Shown here: piece by piece, positions 24,890-33,077 of the stretch
Layout of the letters: every line of letters starts with the position of its first letter
Numbering within the stretch: position 1 is the first letter of the stretch
From: CAZWVR01 sp964637235
GTDB lineage: Bacteria > Bacteroidota > Bacteroidia > Bacteroidales > S143-33
Length of the DNA: 38,496 nucleotides
Assembly: GCA_964637235.1 (NCBI GenBank)
Contig: CAZWVR010000014.1
Coordinates: 1-38,496 of the forward strand
Direction: 5' to 3'
Program-made: the position numbers and the translations under genes
The notes under the pieces: generated by a model
The model's database searches: none
The model's input: only the letters and a program-made list of their open reading frames with translations
What the model was told of the DNA's origin: nothing

Positions 24890-25565
24890 CTTTTCTTATA
24901 TGAAGAAAAACTACATAAAATAAAGCTGCAAAAAAATCTAAACTAACTAAAAAAACATATAAGCTTAAAAGTTTATGATGAAAAAAAATAGCATATATAC
25001 CTAATAATAAGACAATTAGTGAAAAAAGCAAAAATAATATTGAGAAAAAGTCAACTGCCACAAAAGCAATGGTTAAAACAAAAAATAAGGAAATTATAAT
25101 CCATTTTGTAATAGAAAACAACCATTCGTAATATAAATAGAATGAAAAATCGCCTGATAAATTCTGTAATATCTTAAAAGTGAGTAAGTTCTCTGAAAAA
25201 TCAAATATAAAAGCCAAAATAGGAAGATAAAACAAAATGAAAAAAAATTGATGCGAATATTTTTTAGCTAAAATTCTAACAAATAAATACATATACAATG
25301 AGTAAAGTATCATATAAATAAAATCCAATGAGTTAGCAAGAATTATTTCATTTTTTAGTTTAATATTTTTCTCAGGTTCTTGAAAAGAAAACATTTGTTT
25401 AATAACAGTAGTATCCCTGGTAAACTCAATTTTTAATACCGGAGATAAATTTTTAAGCTCTCCTTTTACATAATTATCAAAAGAAGGGGAAACGCGGTGT
25501 AAAACGGCGTTCATTATTAGAAGCAATACTGCATTTACATAAAAAGTACAAAAAATTTTTTTCAT
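24864..25565 (-). CDS. Multi-pass membrane protein of unknown function
   Basis: A 233-aa protein with a hydrophobic N-terminus (about 1-22), a polar periplasm-type segment of about 55 residues (HRVSPSFDNYVKGELKNLSP region) and then four to five membrane helices (about 82-100, 105-125, 150-175, 178-197 and 203-225), ending in a basic tail. I do not recognise a family. The 26-bp overlap with the K+ channel gene and the 4-bp gap to rpiB suggest one transcript. It could be an accessory to the channel, but that rests only on position. Confidence 0.65.
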   Translation of the reverse strand: MKKIFCTFYVNAVLLLIMNAVLHRVSPSFDNYVKGELKNLSPVLKIEFTRDTTVIKQMFSFQEPEKNIKLKNEIILANSLDFIYMILYSLYMYLFVRILAKKYSHQFFFILFYLPILAFIFDFSENLLTFKILQNLSGDFSFYLYYEWLFSITKWIIISLFFVLTIAFVAVDFFSILFLLFSLIVLLLGIYAIFFHHKLLSLYVFLVSLDFFAALFYVVFLHIRKDGYRRKKI

Positions 25566-25569
25566 AAGA

Positions 25570-26016
25570 CTATTTCAAAGGAATTTTATCTATTCTACGC
25601 TTATGCCTTCCGCCTTCAAACGGAGTATTTAAGAATATATCTATAAGTTCCTTTGCCATATATATAGATATAAAACGAGCTGGTAAAGCGCAAATGTTAG
25701 CATCATTATGCAAACGAGCAAGACGAGCTATTTCGTGCATCCAACATAATGCAGATCGTATGCCCTGATGTTTATTTACAGTCATATTGATACCATTGCC
25801 ACTCCCACATAAAGAAATACCATAGTCACATTCTCCTTTTTCTACTGCTTCTGCTAATGGATGAGCAAAATCAGGATAATCAACACTTTCAGAACTATAT
25901 GTACCAAAATCTTTTACTTCATACCCTTTCTGCTTCAAATATTCAATAAGAGCTTTTTTCATTTCATAACCTGCATGATCAGATGCCAAGCCAATTTTAA
26001 TTTTTTTAGTCGCCAT
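25570..26016 (-). CDS. rpiB: Ribose-5-phosphate isomerase B
   Basis: Interconverts ribulose 5-phosphate and ribose 5-phosphate in the non-oxidative pentose phosphate pathway. 148 aa, the normal RpiB/LacAB length. Visible are the substrate-binding SDHAG (12-16), the catalytic Cys70 in ISLCGSGNG, and NKHQGIRSALC followed by RLHNDANICALPARF. It is cytosolic. It is the first gene left of the origin candidate and probably heads the leftward unit down to the serine hydrolase. TAATTTTG on the - strand at 26106-26099 could be its -7 element, but no -33 element stands at the right distance. Confidence 0.95.
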   Translation of the reverse strand: MATKKIKIGLASDHAGYEMKKALIEYLKQKGYEVKDFGTYSSESVDYPDFAHPLAEAVEKGECDYGISLCGSGNGINMTVNKHQGIRSALCWMHEIARLARLHNDANICALPARFISIYMAKELIDIFLNTPFEGGRHKRRIDKIPLK

Positions 26017-26463
26017 AGTATATTATTTTAGGTTAGTTTTCCACACTTGTTAGTTAGTTAAATATCAGTATATTAAAATAAAAAATCTTAGAAGGAAACA
26101 AAATTATTGATAGATTTAGATGTGGAAAAAAATATAAAAAACAAAATATTTATGTGTAAAAATTCTTTTTTTACGAAAAAATAAAAAACTTTGCACATAT
26201 ATAAACAAATAACTCAACAAAAAAAGTAAATTTTATACAACAAATTAACAACAAAAAAGCGAAAAGAATAAAAAAAGATTTCAACAGTAAAAAATTTTCC
26301 ACAATGTTTATTTCTAAATAAATATTCTGAAAATGAATAAATTAACTCATAAAAATATGTTGAAAAATTCTACTGCAAATTTAATTTTGTAAAAAGCAAA
26401 TTTTATAGAAAAAATTTATTCAAAAAATTCACAATCTAATTATATATCAAAAAATAAAATAAA
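26017..26463. other. Candidate replication origin (oriC)
   Basis: The longest protein-free gap in the window (447 bp), between divergent rpiB and nadA and well below 20% GC by eye. It contains three copies of TTTTCCACA, one mismatch from the DnaA box TTATCCACA: 26037-26045 (+), 26121-26129 (-) and 26295-26303 (+). A weaker TTTTACACA lies at 26161-26153 (-). Between the outer boxes lies A/T-only-like DNA (about 26130-26290) that could serve as the unwinding element. Genes point away on both sides, and sampled base counts show C>G on the + strand to the left and G>C to the right, including in genes opposing the trend. Caution: TTTTCCACA also occurs by chance inside a gene (14551-14559), so the boxes alone are weak. 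Confidence 0.6.
26360..26389 (+). promoter_or_regulatory. Probable promoter of the nadA-dxr operon
   Basis: TTG (26360-26362), 19 bp and TAATTTTG (26382-26389) match the Bacteroidota promoter consensus with ideal spacing. Initiation near 26396 would leave a leader of about 68 nt before nadA. It lies inside the origin candidate, which is common for origin-flanking promoters. Confidence 0.6.
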
Positions 26464-27417
26464 ATGAAAAATAAAAAATTTTATATTGATGAAATTATAA
26501 AGTTGAAAAAACAAAAAAATGCCATACTCTTAGCGCATTATTATGTAGACGGAGACATTCAAGATATTGCTGATTTTGTGGGAGATAGTTTAATATTAGC
26601 AAAAAAAGCCGCTGAAACTAATGCAGATATCATTGTTTTTGCGGGAGTACATTTTATGGCAGAAACCGCTAAAATTCTTTCACCTAATAAAAAAGTAATT
26701 ATTCCAGATATTAGCTCTGGTTGTCCTTTGGCAGATTCTATGCCAGCAGAAAAATTAAAACATTTAAAAGAAAAATATCCAGATCATTTTGTAATCTCGT
26801 ATATAAATACTACCGCAGAAGTAAAAGCTTTAAGTGATATTATTTGTACTTCATCTAATGCAGTGGATATAGTAAATTCTTTACCCGAAGATGTTAAGAT
26901 AATTTTCGGGCCAGATAAAAATTTAGGAGCTTATGTAAAAGGAATTACAGGAAGAGATATGATTATATGGGAAGGATATTGTCCTGTTCATCAAAATTTT
27001 GATGTCAAAGCTATTGATACATTAAAAAAACAATATGCAGATGCTATTGTTTTAGCCCATCCGGAGGCTGGAAAAGAGGTATTACTTAAAGCTAATTATA
27101 TCGGTTCTACCTCAAAAATAATTAAAGCGGCTGTTGAAAGTTCTGCTAAAAATTTGATTATAGCTACTGAACCAGGCGTTATTCATCAGATTAAAAAATT
27201 AGCTCCTGAAAAAAATTGTATACCTTTACCTACTATTGATAAAAAGCCGCAAAGCTTATGTGTTAATATGAAAAAACATAATTTGAAAAAAGTATATAAT
27301 GCCTTATTAAACGAAAAAGATGAAATTATTATGGATGAGGATTTAATAGCTAAGGCAAGAAAACCAATTGAAAGAATGCTAAACTTATCAGTAAAATTAG
27401 GTCTTATAAAAAATTGA
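26464..27417 (+). CDS. nadA: Quinolinate synthase
   Basis: Condenses iminoaspartate with dihydroxyacetone phosphate to quinolinate in de novo NAD synthesis, 317 aa. It has the three-fold repeated NadA fold and the three cysteines that hold the oxygen-sensitive [4Fe-4S] cluster: Cys87 (SSGCPLADS), Cys173 (EGYCPVHQ) and Cys252 (KNCIPLP). Active-site motifs include AHYYVDGDIQDIADFVGDS (24-42), FAGVHFMAET (59-68) and TEPGVIHQIKK (235-245). The partner genes nadB and nadC are not in this window. It is the first gene of the rightward operon; the next start is 2 bp after its stop. Confidence 0.95.
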   Translation: MKNKKFYIDEIIKLKKQKNAILLAHYYVDGDIQDIADFVGDSLILAKKAAETNADIIVFAGVHFMAETAKILSPNKKVIIPDISSGCPLADSMPAEKLKHLKEKYPDHFVISYINTTAEVKALSDIICTSSNAVDIVNSLPEDVKIIFGPDKNLGAYVKGITGRDMIIWEGYCPVHQNFDVKAIDTLKKQYADAIVLAHPEAGKEVLLKANYIGSTSKIIKAAVESSAKNLIIATEPGVIHQIKKLAPEKNCIPLPTIDKKPQSLCVNMKKHNLKKVYNALLNEKDEIIMDEDLIAKARKPIERMLNLSVKLGLIKN

Positions 27418-27419
27418 TA

Positions 27420-28970
27420 ATGAGGATAAAAATTTTTATAATATTTTTTATAATTCCCCTTTTTGCTGTTTCTCAGAATATAAAGAATAAGATAAATCCT
27501 AATGGATATAATATTTTTTATTATCCAAATGGCTTTAAAGCCTCAGAAGGTTATATGAAAGATGGTAAACCTGATGGATATTGGATTACATACTATGTTA
27601 ATGGAAAAAAGAAATCAGAAGGAAATAGGAAAAATTTTCTATTGGATAGTATATGGATTTTTTATAATGAATTAGGTGATACAACTGAAAAAATCTCATA
27701 TTTATATGGGAAGAAAAATGGTTGGTATATAAAATACTACACGCGATTGGATAGTGATGCAATAGGCAATATTCCTAAGTCTAAGGAACTATATGTAGAC
27801 GATAAAAAGCAGGGCAAAGCCTATTATTATTATCCAAATGGAAAATTACATTACATTATTCCATATAAAGATAACTATAAATACGGCACAGGCTATGAAT
27901 ATGATACCAGCGGACGTCTTATAGCAATTAACGAATATAGATACAATAATCTTGTAGAGCATAGAGCTGTCAATAGATATAACCAAAATGGTCAAAAACA
28001 AGGAGTTTGGTTAGAACTTTATCCGGACGGAAAGATTAAATCAGAAATTACATATAACAATGGAATGCCTGATGGAGTTTACAAAGAATATACTCCTTTG
28101 GGAACAGTAAAAAAGATTGAAATTTACAGAAATGGTAAATTAATTTCGCAAAGTAATAAATTAAACTTAAAAACTGCTGATATTCAAGTTATTGAAGAAA
28201 AATATCCAAATGGTAAAACTAAATTTTTTAAGACATTTCGGGATTCTATACCCATTGGAATGCATAAGTACTATGCTGAAAATGGTAAACTTATAAAAGC
28301 TATATGGTACTCGGATTACGGTGAAAAAAAGGGAGAAGGTCTAATAGATTCTCTTGGTAAAAAAATAGGAAAATGGATTTTATATTACAACACAGGAGAA
28401 AAATTTGCAGAAGGGTACTATAAAAATGATTTACCTGATAGTTTGTGGATTTTTTACTATCGTAATGGTTCTATTATGCAAAAAGGCAAGTATATAGAAG
28501 GCTATCCAGTAGGGAAGTGGATCATGTATTATCCTAATGGTAAAGTCCTAAAAAAAGAATTCTATTCATCTGACGGATTAACAGAAGGCGATTATTATGA
28601 ATTTTCCCCAGAAGGTGATACTATCGTAAAAGGTAAATATGAAAATGGAAAAAAAACAGGTTTATGGTACTACAAAATAGGAGATGAATATAGTACAGGA
28701 AAATATACTAATGGATTGAAAGATGGCGTGTGGTTAACGTATTATATGCCTGATATGCAAATTAAATGTAAGAAAAAATATATTTTAGGCTCATTGAATG
28801 GAAAATTTAAATGTTTTTATAAAAACGGCAAATTAAAAGTTATTGGGTATTATATTGACAATAAAAAAAGTAAAAAATGGTATTTTTACAACCCAGATGG
28901 AACATTAGGGTACACAATTACTTATAAAAATGATAACATTATAAAAATCAATGATTTACCAATAAAATAA
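27420..28970 (+). CDS. Exported MORN_2-repeat (YwqK-like) protein
   Basis: 516 aa. The ATG at 27420 begins a signal peptide (MRIKIFIIFFIIPLFAVSQ); a TTG upstream lies within the nadA stop and is less likely. Nearly the whole mature protein consists of about 15-20 tandem repeats of roughly 22-24 residues with the pattern YYPNGK-KSEGYYKNGKPDGLWIYY, here for example YYPNGFKASEGYMKDGKPDG, YYVNGKKKSEG and FYKNGKLKVIG. These are MORN_2 repeats. Databases often label such proteins YwqK-family antitoxins, but nothing here suggests a toxin-antitoxin pair: the protein is exported and sits among housekeeping genes. A structural or binding role at the surface or in the periplasm is likely. The next gene, ruvB, starts 4 bp after its stop. 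Confidence 0.85.
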   Translation: MRIKIFIIFFIIPLFAVSQNIKNKINPNGYNIFYYPNGFKASEGYMKDGKPDGYWITYYVNGKKKSEGNRKNFLLDSIWIFYNELGDTTEKISYLYGKKNGWYIKYYTRLDSDAIGNIPKSKELYVDDKKQGKAYYYYPNGKLHYIIPYKDNYKYGTGYEYDTSGRLIAINEYRYNNLVEHRAVNRYNQNGQKQGVWLELYPDGKIKSEITYNNGMPDGVYKEYTPLGTVKKIEIYRNGKLISQSNKLNLKTADIQVIEEKYPNGKTKFFKTFRDSIPIGMHKYYAENGKLIKAIWYSDYGEKKGEGLIDSLGKKIGKWILYYNTGEKFAEGYYKNDLPDSLWIFYYRNGSIMQKGKYIEGYPVGKWIMYYPNGKVLKKEFYSSDGLTEGDYYEFSPEGDTIVKGKYENGKKTGLWYYKIGDEYSTGKYTNGLKDGVWLTYYMPDMQIKCKKKYILGSLNGKFKCFYKNGKLKVIGYYIDNKKSKKWYFYNPDGTLGYTITYKNDNIIKINDLPIK

Positions 28971-28974
28971 AGCA

Positions 28975-29985
28975 ATGGAAATTAGTAAAGACATAAAAGT
29001 AGATAAAGAATTTGCGCAGAAGTTAAGACCCTTAAACTTTAAAGATTTTAGAGGTCAAGATAGGGTAGTAGAAAATCTGAAAGCTTTCGTAGAAGCCGCA
29101 AAAATGCGAAAAGAAGCATTAGACCATGTGTTATTATTTGGTCCACCAGGTTTAGGTAAAACGACCTTAGCCCATATAATCGCTAATGAACTAAATGTTA
29201 ATATAAAAGCCACATCCGGTCCTGTTATTGATAAACCGGGAGATTTAGCAGGATTGCTTACAAACCTTGAACCTTACGATGTACTGTTTATTGACGAGAT
29301 ACATAGACTTTCTCCTATTGTTGAGGAATACCTTTATTCAGCTATGGAGGATTATAAAATAGATATAATCATTGATAAAGGACCTAATGCCCGAACTATT
29401 CAATTGAAATTAAATCCATTTACATTGATAGGTGCTACTACTCGGGCAGGATTATTGACTTCTCCATTGCGAGCTCGCTTCGGTATTAAGGCTCTTTTGG
29501 AATACTATTCACCAGAAACCTTGAAAAGTATTGTTATAAGATCTGCCAAAATACTCTCTGTTCCAATATCCGAAGCTGCTGCTGAGGAGATTGCACGTCG
29601 TAGTAGAGGAACTCCAAGAATTGCAAATGCATTGTTACGTCGTGTTAGAGACTTTGCGCAAGTAAAAGGCTCTGGAAAAATAGATATTGAAATTACAAAA
29701 TATGCTTTAAATGCTCTAAATATTGATACTTTGGGTCTCGATGAGATGGACAATAAAATTTTATTAACAATAATAGAAAAATTCGGTGGCGGTCCCGTGG
29801 GTTTAAATACAATATCAACAGCTGTAGGGGAAGATGCTGGGACAATTGAGGAGGTATATGAACCATATTTGATAATGCAAGGCTTTATAAAACGTACTCC
29901 TCGGGGAAGAATTGCAACTCCTTTAGCCTATAAACATTTAAAAAAAGATTATCCCGGTAAGGATTTTTATCCTGAGTTATTTTAA
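28975..29985 (+). CDS. ruvB: Holliday junction branch-migration helicase subunit RuvB
   Basis: AAA+ motor that, with RuvA, drives branch migration of Holliday junctions in recombinational repair, 336 aa, the normal length. Walker A is GPPGLGKT (56-63), Walker B LFIDEIH (104-110), sensor 1 GATTR (153-157), and the arginine region SPLRARFG (163-170). The C-terminal winged helix ends RTPRGRIATPLAYKHL. It starts 4 bp after the MORN gene and is followed 18 bp later by the M23 peptidase gene. ruvA and ruvC are not adjacent. Confidence 0.97.
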   Translation: MEISKDIKVDKEFAQKLRPLNFKDFRGQDRVVENLKAFVEAAKMRKEALDHVLLFGPPGLGKTTLAHIIANELNVNIKATSGPVIDKPGDLAGLLTNLEPYDVLFIDEIHRLSPIVEEYLYSAMEDYKIDIIIDKGPNARTIQLKLNPFTLIGATTRAGLLTSPLRARFGIKALLEYYSPETLKSIVIRSAKILSVPISEAAAEEIARRSRGTPRIANALLRRVRDFAQVKGSGKIDIEITKYALNALNIDTLGLDEMDNKILLTIIEKFGGGPVGLNTISTAVGEDAGTIEEVYEPYLIMQGFIKRTPRGRIATPLAYKHLKKDYPGKDFYPELF

Positions 29986-30003
29986 TTTTGAACATTTAAA
30001 CTT

Positions 30004-30861
30004 ATGAGTATGGAAAATAAAACACAGAAAAAGAAAAAAGAAAAGAAAATATATAGATTGTTAATTCTTGAAGAAAAAACTTATAAACCTTTATGGAGTT
30101 TTCAGCTCTCAAAAGTAAATGTTTTATTTTATTTCGGAGGAGGATTTATAATCTTAATGTTAATATTTTTTGTATTATTCAGGTTCACTTCTTTAAGTTC
30201 ACTAATTTATACAAATACTAATTCGGATATATCCAGCAAAATATACATAGATGCCCAAGTAAAATTAGATTCTCTTGCTTCTGAAATAGATATTATGCAT
30301 AAGTATTTCAATAAACTAAATTATATTTTGAGTGGAAAAAATTTAGATTCAATAGCTATAATGGATTCTTCGGGACTTTCGGCTTTATTACTTACAAATA
30401 GTGAGCATGATTCTATATTAAAACAATTGAAAGCAACTTCTGCTAATTTTAGTCAGATGCAGGAAGTGATAAATTCAAATACAAAATATAAAAATTTACA
30501 TTTTACAAAGCCATTAGACGGCGTAATATCTAATAATTTTAATCCAGCTGATGGTCATTATGGTATTGATATAGTAGCACCGGAGAAAACACCTGTTGTT
30601 TCAGTATTAAGCGGAACCGTAATTTTAGCAACTTGGAGTTTAAATAGTGGCTATATAATAGAAATTCAGCATGCAAATAATATTATTTCAGTATATAAAC
30701 ATAATGCAGAATTACTGAAGCATGAAGGTGATAGAGTAGCAGCAGGAGAACCAATAGCATTGGTAGGAAATACAGGAGAGCAAACTAGTGGTACTCATCT
30801 ACACTTTGAATTGTGGATAGATGGGGTGCCAGTTAATCCTACTAACTATATAGTTTTCTGA
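30004..30861 (+). CDS. Membrane-anchored M23 (LytM) peptidase
   Basis: 285 aa: a Lys-rich cytosolic N-terminus, one membrane helix (about 40-60), a helical linker (about 75-160) and a C-terminal M23 domain. Unlike the EnvC-like protein at 10445-11566, the zinc site looks intact: His185 and Asp189 in HYGID, and His265/His267 in THLHFELW, with His223 (IQHAN) also in place. It should cut peptidoglycan cross-links in the periplasm. The start could equally be the second Met, at residue 3. It is embedded between ruvB and dxr in the rightward operon. Bacteroidota commonly have this protein type in more than one copy. Confidence 0.88.
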   Translation: MSMENKTQKKKKEKKIYRLLILEEKTYKPLWSFQLSKVNVLFYFGGGFIILMLIFFVLFRFTSLSSLIYTNTNSDISSKIYIDAQVKLDSLASEIDIMHKYFNKLNYILSGKNLDSIAIMDSSGLSALLLTNSEHDSILKQLKATSANFSQMQEVINSNTKYKNLHFTKPLDGVISNNFNPADGHYGIDIVAPEKTPVVSVLSGTVILATWSLNSGYIIEIQHANNIISVYKHNAELLKHEGDRVAAGEPIALVGNTGEQTSGTHLHFELWIDGVPVNPTNYIVF

Positions 30862-30912
30862 TAAATATTAACATTAAATTGTAAGATACAATAATGCAAA
30901 AAAGTAAAGATA

Positions 30913-32070
30913 GTGAAAAGAATTGGAATTTTAGGTTCTACGGGCTCTATTGGGAGACAAGCCTTAGAAGTTATAAGTGAGCATAAATCTAAATTTAGAG
31001 TAGAATTTTTAACGGCCTATAATAATTATGAGCTTCTAGCTGAACAAGCTGCAAAGTTTTTACCATCCCAAGTAGTAATTGTAAATGAAGCTCATTATAA
31101 ATTGCTAAAAGACCGATTAAAAGATTTACCTATCAAAGTATATTCAGGAGTACAGGCTGTTAATGATATAGTACAATCTGAATATGATATTTTATTAACC
31201 GCTTTGGTCGGTTATTCTGGGCTTATTCCTACAATAAAAGCAATAGAAACAGGGCATGATATAGCTTTGGCAAATAAAGAAACCCTTGTTGTTGCAGGTG
31301 ATTTAATTATGAAATTAGCTAAGGAGAAAAAAATACGAATAGTTCCAGTAGATTCAGAGCATTCAGCTATTTTTCAATGTTTAATAGGGGAGCATTATTC
31401 AAATATAGAGAAAATTTATTTAACAGCGTCCGGTGGGCCTTTTCGCGGATATTCCATAGAGCAATTGAGAAACGTAAGCGTTGAACAAGCTCTGAAGCAT
31501 CCAAATTGGTCAATGGGGAATAAAATAACCATAGATTCTGCAACTATGATGAATAAAGGCTTAGAAGTTATAGAAGCTCGATGGCTTTTTGACTTGGAAC
31601 CATCTCGGATAGATGTTATAGTACATCCTCAGTCAATAATACATTCCATAGTGCAATTTATAGATGGTTCTATGAAAGCTCAGATGGGTTTACCTGATAT
31701 GCGTTTACCGATTTTATATGCTTTTAGCTATCCAGAACGCTATAAATCGAATTTTGAACGTTTTGATTTTTTTAATTATCCTACTCTTACATTTGAAAAG
31801 CCTGATTATAAAGTTTTTAAAGCTTTAAGATTAGCTTTTGAGGCTTTAAAAAAAGCAGGGAATTATCCATGTATTTTAAATGCTGCTAACGAGGTAGCTG
31901 TTGAGGCTTTTTTAGCAGGTAAAATAGGTTTTTTAGATATTGCTAATTTGATAGAAGAAGTATTATCAAATAGTCAGCATCTTGAAGGTCTTGATTTACA
32001 GGGATATATTTTATGTGATAAAGAAACTCGCATAAAATCTTATGAGATATTAAAAGCAATGCGAAGATGA
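30913..32070 (+). CDS. dxr: 1-deoxy-D-xylulose 5-phosphate reductoisomerase
   Basis: Second step of the MEP pathway to isopentenyl diphosphate: rearranges and reduces DXP to MEP with NADPH. 385 aa. The NADPH motif GSTGSIG (8-14) is at the very N-terminus, fixing the start at the GTG at 30913; the ATG at 30894 is out of frame. NKETLV (121-126), the metal ligands of VDSEHSAIFQ (Asp147, Glu149), the loop LTASGGPFRG and the late NAANEVAVEAFL are all present. It is the last gene of the rightward operon and ends 3 bp from the convergent SDR gene with no visible terminator. Confidence 0.97.
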   Translation: MKRIGILGSTGSIGRQALEVISEHKSKFRVEFLTAYNNYELLAEQAAKFLPSQVVIVNEAHYKLLKDRLKDLPIKVYSGVQAVNDIVQSEYDILLTALVGYSGLIPTIKAIETGHDIALANKETLVVAGDLIMKLAKEKKIRIVPVDSEHSAIFQCLIGEHYSNIEKIYLTASGGPFRGYSIEQLRNVSVEQALKHPNWSMGNKITIDSATMMNKGLEVIEARWLFDLEPSRIDVIVHPQSIIHSIVQFIDGSMKAQMGLPDMRLPILYAFSYPERYKSNFERFDFFNYPTLTFEKPDYKVFKALRLAFEALKKAGNYPCILNAANEVAVEAFLAGKIGFLDIANLIEEVLSNSQHLEGLDLQGYILCDKETRIKSYEILKAMRR

Positions 32071-32073
32071 ATA

Positions 32074-32892
32074 TTAGGGTAATGGCGAATCAGGTTCTTT
32101 ACGCATAGCGTTATAGATTACTCCTTCCATCATTTTTGGGAAAAATTTGTATAGGAGATAAGTAAGTTTTCCTGTTGTTGTAAGGACGAGAATATTTTTT
32201 CTTTTGCGTATTGCTTTTAAAACTTTTAGAGCTACTTCCTGAGCTGTCATCATTTTTTCTTCTTTTCGTGGGGTTTCTCCTTGTGGAGTACCGTCTTTGG
32301 TCAGAGCATGTTTTCTTATTTCAGATTCTGTAAAACCGGGGTGTGCGATAAGTACGTGTAGTCCTTTTTTTCTATTTTCTGTTCTCAGGGTTGTTAAAAA
32401 TCCGAACATAGCAAATTTAGAAGCGCTATATGCGGTTCTTGCTGGTAGTGGAGCTAATCCTGCTATTGAGGATATTCCTACCACGCTACCTTTTTGTTTT
32501 AGGATATGGTTTATAGCATAATGTGTACAATATACTGTGCCCATAAAATTTATGTTCATAACTTTTTGAAACACTTCCAGTTTCATTTCATTAAAAAGTG
32601 CTCTCATAGAGATACCTGCATTATTTATGAGTACATCAATTTTTCCGAATTTTTCTATTGCTTTGTCAATTAAATTTTTACAATCATCTGGTACAGAGAC
32701 GTCAGTTTTTATGGCAATAGCTTCTATTCCATAAGTTTGACAATGGTCAGCTACTTTTTGAAGTTTAGCGATATTTCTTGCAGCTAATACAAGGTTAGCA
32801 CCTTGTTTTGCACTTTCTATTGCAAGGGCTTTTCCAATACCAGATGAGGCACCTGTAATTATGAATACTTTATCTTTGAAATTTTTTTTCAT
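32074..32892 (-). CDS. Short-chain dehydrogenase/reductase (SDR)
   Basis: NAD(P)-dependent oxidoreductase of the classical SDR type, 272 aa. The cofactor motif is TGASSGIG (13-20), NNAG is at 90-93, the catalytic Ser is 141/142, and the YxxxK is Tyr155-Lys159 (YSASK). The true start is the ATG at 32892. The longer open frame upstream runs antisense-like through the tRNA-Cys terminator and the tRNA itself and is not protein-coding. The start lies only 16 bases after the T-tract of the tRNA-Cys terminator, and I find no promoter in that space, so expression may depend on read-through. The substrate is unknown. It converges on dxr. Confidence 0.9.
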   Translation of the reverse strand: MKKNFKDKVFIITGASSGIGKALAIESAKQGANLVLAARNIAKLQKVADHCQTYGIEAIAIKTDVSVPDDCKNLIDKAIEKFGKIDVLINNAGISMRALFNEMKLEVFQKVMNINFMGTVYCTHYAINHILKQKGSVVGISSIAGLAPLPARTAYSASKFAMFGFLTTLRTENRKKGLHVLIAHPGFTESEIRKHALTKDGTPQGETPRKEEKMMTAQEVALKVLKAIRKRKNILVLTTTGKLTYLLYKFFPKMMEGVIYNAMRKEPDSPLP

Positions 32893-32907
32893 AATAGAAA
32901 TTTTAAT

Positions 32908-32953
32908 AAAAAAGGACTGCCTTGTAGGTCGCTTATGCGACAGTGGCAGTCCT
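32908..32953 (-). terminator. Intrinsic terminator after tRNA-Cys
   Basis: On the - strand AGGACTGCC (32953-32945) pairs perfectly with GGCAGTCCT (32921-32913) and runs into a T-rich tract (to 32908). The loop holds an inner hairpin GTCGC/GCGAC (32941-32937 with 32932-32928), so the RNA would form a long two-part stem. Confidence 0.82.
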
Positions 32954-32961
32954 AACGTCCG

Positions 32962-33033
32962 AGGTCGCGAGCGGACTCGAACCGCTGTAAGAGGTTTTGC
33001 AGACCTCTGCCTAAACCCCTCGGCCACGCGACC
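32962..33033 (-). tRNA. tRNA-Cys (GCA)
   Basis: A 72-nt cloverleaf on the - strand: acceptor GGTCGCG/CGCGACC, D arm GGCCGAGGGGTTTAGGC, anticodon stem GAGGT/ACCTC with loop CTGCAAA (anticodon GCA), and T arm AGCGG-TTCGAGT-CCGCT. The discriminator is U, as expected for tRNA-Cys. CCA is not encoded. It has its own promoter and terminator. Confidence 0.95.
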
Positions 33034-33044
33034 ATTTTGCGCAA

Positions 33045-33075
33045 CAAAACTAAGTTTTTTTTTTGAAAAATGCAA
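33045..33075 (-). promoter_or_regulatory. Promoter of tRNA-Cys
   Basis: On the - strand TTG (33075-33073), 20 bp and TAGTTTTG (33052-33045) match the Bacteroidota consensus. Initiation falls a few bases before the tRNA 5' end at 33033. The same geometry is seen at the other tRNA gene, which supports both calls. It begins directly after the folB stop codon. Confidence 0.72.
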
Positions 33076-33077
33076 TT

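Noticed and set aside
27420..28970. Toxin-antitoxin system based on YwqK similarity
   Set aside because: The protein has a signal peptide and no toxin-like neighbour; it is a repeat protein.
29505..29753. 82-codon - strand open frame opposite ruvB
   Set aside because: Shadow of the conserved ruvB coding sequence without features of its own.
32893..33075. N-terminal extension of the SDR protein by 61 residues
   Set aside because: The extension is translated through the tRNA-Cys terminator and the tRNA-Cys gene itself; the SDR fold starts cleanly at the ATG at 32892.
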